From positions 8,539,733 to 8,603,732 of the forward strand of contig NC_052359.1 in NCBI RefSeq assembly GCF_009727055.1: 64,000 bases of DNA, given 5' to 3'. A program made the position numbers and the translations under genes. Positions 59,151-64,000 of this stretch are shown piece after piece; within the stretch, counting starts at the first letter, position 1, and every line of letters begins with the position of its first letter. The DNA is from Benincasa hispida. Its lineage: Eukaryota > Streptophyta > Magnoliopsida > Cucurbitales > Cucurbitaceae. The notes under the pieces are model-generated. The model was given only the letters and a program-made list of their open reading frames with translations. It had not been told where the DNA came from and searched no databases.

Positions 59151-60707
59151 ATGAATAAAGAATGGATCAAACTTAGGAATAAGTTATCAATGGAGTAGAG
59201 AAGGAGTATCTCAGTTTTTAGATGTGGCGAAGTTTCATGTTAATGATTCTAGACGAATAAAATGTTCATGCAAGAATTGTAAGAATTCAATATAATTAAA
59301 ATTAGTTGTTGTGGAGCAACATCTATTAACATATGGAATATCTCCCTCATACTATGAATGAATATACTAGGGAGAGCCAGTTAACTTATCTAGAGGTTTT
59401 GAAAGTCATACAACTCATCCAATACACAATGTTGAAATAAATAGTATAGAGGGTAATGTTGTTAAAGAAAATGAGATGTTGAATCTTATAAACGATCTAC
59501 ATGTTCCAATTGAAAACGAAAATGCAAATGAAGAAGGGATTGAGAATAAAATGTCCTCTAATGGTCAAGAAAGAGATACCACAAACTTATTGATGATTTA
59601 ATGACAGAAGCACGTAATGAACTATACCCTGGTTGTCACAATTTTCGTCCTTGAAATTTTTAGTGAAGTTGATGCATATCAAAGTTCTTAATGACTAGAG
59701 TAACGAATTGTTTGACATGTTGCTAAAATTGTTAAAAGCAGTGTTTATAGCCAGCACCGCTACACCAACTTCCTTTTATGTAGCTAATCAAAAATTGCGT
59801 GACTTAGGCCTAGGTTATGAGTCTATTCATGCGTGCAAGTTGATTATGTATTGTACTGGAAAGAATTTGTCGATTTGCAATAATGCCCCATTTGTGATGA
59901 GTCTTGGTACAAAGTTAATGATGACAAGGGTAAAAAAATACCACATAAGGTATTGCGTCATTTTCTATTGATACTAAGATTAAAACGATTGTTTGTATCA
60001 AAAGAAAGTGCTTCCAACATGAGATGGCATAAAGATAAGCAAGTTGAAACGGAGGATGTGTTGTGACATCTAGCTAATGCAGAGGGGTGGAAACATTTTG
60101 ATCATGAATTTCCTCATTTCGCTTTAGATCCTCAAAATGTTCTATTGGGATTAGCTTCAGGTGGGTTCAATCCATTTGGAGATGTGAGTATTTCATATAA
60201 TATGTGGCATGTGGTGATAATCTCTTATAATTTGCCCCCTTGAAAATGCATGAAGAAAACAAATTTCTTCATGTCTTTACTCATATATGGTCCAAAATCT
60301 TCTAGAAAAGAAATTGATGTTTACTTGCAAACGTTGATTGAATATTTGAAAGAATTACGGACTATTGGTGTGCAAACTTATGATTATGTTACTTGTGAGT
60401 TTTTTCAACTATATGCGACCTTATTGTGGACTATTAATGACTTCCCTGCATACAATGACTTATCTGGGTGGAGTACAAAAGGTTATCAAGCATGTCCCAT
60501 ATGCAAAAAAGATAATTCATCCTTCGAGATAAAAGGGAAAATATCATTTATGGAACATCGACGTTATCTTCCAGAGATTCATAATTGGCATAGAAGTAAG
60601 TAACACAGTGAAAAAGTTGAACGTAGACCTCCTTCTCCAGTTAGAGATCTTACAAAAGATAAATATGTTGAACTTTCCTTTACTTAGTAAACATCCATCA
60701 AAGCAAG

Positions 60708-60752
<45 letters not shown>

Positions 60753-62108
60753 AATTCTGAACTGGACTAAGAAAAGTATTTTTTTTTTTCCAACTTCCAT
60801 ATTGGTCCAGACTATTGTTATGACATAAATTGGATTGTTAAATATTGAAGGAAAAACAACGGATACAACAAACGCTCGGTTAGACCTACAATATTTGAAG
60901 ATAAGAAAGGACTTACATTTGGTACAAGTGGATAATAGATTTGTAAAACCACATGCAACGTACACATTAACCCATAGCTTCTTGAACTTTTTTTAAGGTC
61001 TCTCTCCCAGAGTTCAAGAGTATACACTTAACGGATTTTGTTTTGTAAGTATTTGAAATCGGTGAAATTTCCTAATGGATTCGTGTTTAATATATCATGA
61101 TGTGTGAATGACAAAGATGAAAAAATATCGAGGCCGAAAACACACGACTGCCATGTGTTGCTTCCTAGACTACTCTCTATTTGTATTCGAGCATACCTAC
61201 CGAAGAACATGTCCACTACTATTGGTGAATTGTGTGCATTCTTTCACGACTTATGTGCAAAAACAATACGTGTAAGTGATTTGAATCGAATATAAGCAGA
61301 CATCATAGTCATACTTTGTAAGTTGGAGAAAATATTCTTGTCTGTCTTCTTCGATGTAATGGTACACCTTGTTGTTTATCTACCATAGAAACCAAAGTGG
61401 TGGGTGTGATTAGTTACAGTTAAATGTATCCTATTAAAAAAGTTTACGAACATTAAAACAATTTGTACGTAACAAAGTACATCCTGAGGGGTCTATATTG
61501 GAAGCATATGTAATGAATAAATCATGGAACTTTTGTTCACAATATCTAAGTGGGATTGAAATGAGATTCAATAAAGATGAACAAAATGATGATAACATTC
61601 CCGATCATGAGATATTTGGTGAATTTAAATTATTTAGGCAGAGAGTACGACCATTAGGACTGTCAACTTTACGGACATTATGGGCAGAGGAAAAGAGTAT
61701 TGCACATTGGTACATTCTCAACAATTTTAAAGAAATAATAGATAATCGCAAGTACATTTCAAACTTTATAAGTTTCTAAGTTCTAAGATAAATTCTTTGA
61801 TATAACTTTCTAATGATCAATTCTAGGCAACACTTAAGGTTAATTCGTCGTGAAGCTCGAAGCGCCTTTGACTTTTATATAAGACATCAGAACAAATTTT
61901 TCGATTGGTTCAGATCTTAAGTATACATAGTATTGGAAGTTGAGAGGTGATTCATTTTTATAGTCATTTTTAACGTATAATTAATTATCAGGTTCTACAA
62001 TGATGTGATAGAAAAGATCTCTCTGACGATTTCTTTTCACTTGCAATGGGATCTTCATCTGAGGTGCGCTCTTACAATGGATGCATTGTGTAAAAATCGT
62101 GACTCGAA
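59151..62108 (+). pseudogene. CACTA transposase (TNP2 type), heavily degraded
   Basis: The start at 59151 gives MNKEWIKLRNKLS, then in shifted frame VSQFLDVAKFHVND and KCSCKNCKNS, the transposase-associated N-terminal domain with its Cys pattern. The main TNP2 (transposase_21) part follows from about 59620: RDLGLGYESIHACK, RLFVSKESASNMRWHKDK, NFFMSLLIYGPKSSRKEIDV, DLSGWSTKGYQACPIC (to 60520), LNWTKKS. The DUF4218 part is at about 61080-61780: KTHDCHVLLPRLLSI, AYLPKNMSTTIGELCAFF, SRYLSG-like SQYLSGIEMRF, RQRVRPLGLS. Stops and frameshifts are numerous, and a 40-base A-run at 60710-60749 interrupts the frame. Intact proteins of this kind cut at CACTA ends in the nucleus. This copy cannot. Confidence 0.85.
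60710..60749. repeat. Poly-A run of 40 in the transposase frame
   Basis: A single A-run of 40 bases separates KQD from LNWTKKS, where relatives have a short Lys/Arg-rich segment. It looks like slippage expansion of an AAA-rich codon run, or an A-tail insertion. Confidence 0.9.
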
Positions 62109-62172
62109 TACCTTTTCAGTTAGTTAAGTTTACATAACTAACCTTATCTTGTAATGGTTAGATGGTATGTAT

Positions 62173-62180
62173 TATAAATA
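62173..62180 (+). promoter_or_regulatory. TATA box of the Copia LTR
   Basis: TATAAATA in a fitting position for the LTR promoter, with about 500 bp of R/U5-like sequence to the LTR end. Inferred from sequence only. Confidence 0.5.
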
Positions 62181-62424
62181 CCACTAATCAGAACACAAAA
62201 AAGATTATCGTACTTTTTATTGTTCTGTAAACAACAACTGTTGTAAGCAATCTTCAAATGAGAAAGAAAGTGAATCCTCTAATGGACGTAGGCTTATTGG
62301 CCGAACAACGTAACTCTGCATGTTTCTTCTTCTTCTCTTTATCTTCTTCTTTCAATCTTCATCTGTCTCTCTGCAAATCAACGAAAACAAAATATTGTTA
62401 TCAAATCATAACATTTTTAGAGTA

Positions 62425-62585
62425 TCGAGTTGGAACGAGTCACAAATTTCTTCTATCGAGTAGCATCGAGTCAAGAGTTTTCATCTTCGAGTTGTTTCGA
62501 GTAAAGATTAATATTCATCGAGTAGCATTGATTAACGACCAACACTTGTCGAGTTCCATCGAGTAACGAGTATTTACACATCGAG
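62425..62585. repeat. CGAGT-word array in the Copia LTR
   Basis: TCGAGT or a close variant occurs about ten times in 160 bp (for example ATCGAGTAGCATCGAGT), with spacing of roughly 10 to 30 bases. Confidence 0.8.
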
Positions 62586-62678
62586 GATTTAACAGAGCCC
62601 TCCTCAGCCATTTCTTCACCATCTCAAGATTGATCTTGATTAATTGGGCCTAGAAAGATTGTATGACCCAACAAAATT

Positions 62679-62690
62679 TGGTATCAGAGC
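62679..62690 (+). other. Initiator tRNA-Met primer binding site
   Basis: TGGTATCAGAGC, matching the plant initiator tRNA-Met complement, 5 bp inside the LTR. Confidence 0.9.
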
Positions 62691-62777
62691 ATTTGAAGAT
62701 CATCAAGATCAGCATTCTTGAAGCATCAAGATACTCAAGAAAATCGTTCCCGACATTTTTTCCAGGTTAGTGATAGT

Positions 62778-64000
62778 TGTTGCTAGATTTGAGATAGAAA
62801 AATTTGATAGAAAGGGTGATTTTGGTATGTAGAAGGCCAAAATCAAGGCTATTCTTGGACAACAAAGAGCTCATCAAGCCCTTTTAGACCCATTGACTCT
62901 GCCACCTACGTTAACAGCTCAAGAAAGGGAAGATATGGAACTTACTGCCTATGGAACTTTAGTTCTTAATCTCAGTGATAGCATCTTGAGATAGGTGATC
63001 GATCAAGACACGGCTTACAAAATGTGGGTCAAGCTGGAAGATCTCTAGGAAACTAAGGATTTGCTTAACAAGATGTTTTTAAGGGAAAAGTTATTCACTT
63101 TTAAGATGGATTCTACTAAAACACTGTCAAACAATCTTGATGAGTTTAAAAAGATAGTTTTTGAGTTCAAGAGTTTTGGTGAAAAGATTGGCGATGAGAA
63201 TAAAGCCTTTGTTTTGTTGAACTCTCTACCTGATGCCTATAAGGAGGTAAATAATGTCTTGAAATATGGAAGAGAGTTAGTTACCATTTATGCTATTATT
63301 TCAGCATTGAGAACTAGGGAGTTGGAGCTTTATACAATAAAAAAGGAATAGCCTGGTGCAGAAGGGCTATTTGTCAAGGGCAAGAAAAGCAGAAACATTC
63401 TAAAGAGACTAAAAATCAGTCTGGTGAAGAGCATAAACTAAAAAACCAAACTGAGATGTAATTACTGTAAGAAGAAAGGACACTTAATGAGGGATTGCTA
63501 CAGCCTAAAAAGGAAAAACCAAGAAAAAGAGAAGGATCAGAAAGGAAAACAGCCAGAAGCCTCAGTGTCTGAAGGGTCCTATTTTTATTCTGATGCCTTA
63601 GCCTCTACTAGAAACAAAACCAACCAAATAAGTCCTCTTGGGAAGCATGACTAGGTACTTGACTTTGGTTGTACCTATCATATGACACTTTTTAGACCTT
63701 GGTTTAATATCTACAAGGATGTGGATGGAGAATCTATGTACATGAGGAACAATGAAGCCTGCAAAATCAAAGGGGTTGGTTCAGTATCCTTAAAGCTAAA
63801 GGATGGATCAATCAAGCTTCTAGAAATGTGAGACATGCACCTTTACTCAAAAGAAATTTGATATCTTTGGGTATGCTTGGCTCCATTGGGTGTGAGTGCA
63901 GAGGAAATGATGGAATCCTAGAAGTGATTAAGGGTTCTAAGGTAGTGTTGATTGGTGAAAAAGTCAATGATATCTATATAATAAGAAGAGTAGAGATGAT
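62778..64000 (+). pseudogene. Copia gag-protease, Tork-like, broken and cut by the window edge
   Basis: The frame shows ARFEIEKFDRKGDFGM near the start, then LNLSDSILR, NKMFLREKLFTFKMDS (63070-63115), LDEFKKIVFEFKSFGEKIGD and VLLNSLPDAYKEV, a standard Copia gag (UBN2-type) order. The zinc knuckle CNYCKKKGHLMRDC is at 63457-63498 (CX2CX4HX4C). The protease begins at about 63655: LDFGCTYHMT, where the catalytic DSG is DFG and the preceding Trp codon is TAG. KIKGVGSVSLKLKDGSIKLL follows. In-frame stops occur at about 62830, 62992, 63046, 63349 and 63652, plus a frameshift after about 63820. Integrase and reverse transcriptase would lie beyond the window. Gag would form cytoplasmic particles and protease would process the polyprotein; neither works here. 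Confidence 0.85.

Larger units (their letters stand above)
58023..62111 (+). mobile_element. CACTA (EnSpm) transposon, right part lost
   Basis: The left end is CACTACAAGAAAT, the canonical CACTA terminus. About 250 bp of subterminal region follows with inverted GTCGGGAGT/ACTCCCGAC words (58075-58275), a leader with TG and TA simple repeats (58890-58935), then a TNP2-type transposase in pieces (59151-62108). The right terminus is not found; coding-like sequence stops where the Copia LTR begins at about 62112. A second gene (TNPA-like) is not visible. Confidence 0.85.
62112..62673 (+). mobile_element. Copia 5' LTR
   Basis: The right end is GACCCAACA, 5 bp before a tRNA-Met primer site. A promoter-like TATAAATA stands at 62173-62180. 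The left end is not sharp: family-like TTAGTTAAG sequence starts at about 62112 right after the last CACTA coding trace. The LTR therefore measures about 560 bp. Its 3' part carries repeated CGAGT words (62425-62585). Confidence 0.65.

Overview
The window is nuclear DNA from a flowering plant. It is AT-rich and packed with nested, decayed transposable elements; the one gene that looks like an intact host gene is a pentatricopeptide-repeat (PPR) gene at about 51.6-54.4 kb. The mix of families (long-LTR elements beginning TGTTGGG, Tork-like Copia, Athila-like gypsy with a tRNA-Asp primer site, MULE with an opposing DUF1985 reading frame, CACTA with TNP2-type transposase, Au-like SINE) fits a dicot. 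From remembered repeat sequence I suspect the cucumber/melon family, but that is an inference I could not test. No rRNA gene, functional tRNA gene, CRISPR array or bacterial-type operon was seen.

1-35.6 kb: layered LTR retrotransposons. A long-LTR family, here called family A (LTR about 1.85-2.0 kb, TGTTGGG...CAACA), occurs many times in both orientations, mostly as solo LTRs or fragments (1-3401, 9338-11195, 12992-14836, 17266-19151, 19981-21975, about 23100-25113, 26365-26855). Two copies of a TGTAAC...GTTACA LTR family (D) lie at 519-2540 and 29290-31100. A non-autonomous gypsy element (B, 5172-11745) with two LTRs, a tRNA-Asp primer site and only 1.5 kb of non-coding interior sits inside an older minus-strand gypsy element (G, about 3.7-16.3 kb), whose gag zinc knuckle is still readable. 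A LINE 3' end and several small MITE-like or G-rich modules fill 31-35.6 kb.

35.6-50.9 kb: one large composite MULE. It is bounded by a perfect 9-bp target-site duplication (TTCAAAATA) and carries a broken MULE transposase on the plus strand and a broken DUF1985-containing frame on the minus strand. Inside it are a rearranged inverted LTR pair, a solo LTR with a perfect 5-bp duplication that cuts the transposase in mid-codon, and a gypsy/LTR block. Arrays of a self-complementary minisatellite (TGATAGA/TCTATCA half-sites) occur at both ends, in the transposase intron and beside the second frame, and I saw them nowhere else in the window.

51.5-64 kb: a GC-richer leader followed by the two-exon PPR gene (510 codons, likely organelle-targeted), then a transposon-rich flank: an Au-like SINE, a gypsy LTR remnant, a palindrome-rich AT repeat, a CACTA element opening at 58023 whose TNP2-type transposase is badly decayed, and a Tork-like Copia element (LTR, primer site, broken gag and protease) inserted into the CACTA and running off the right edge. 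The elements do not work together as a pathway. The biology on show is stepwise insertion, LTR-LTR recombination and decay around a single retained PPR gene.
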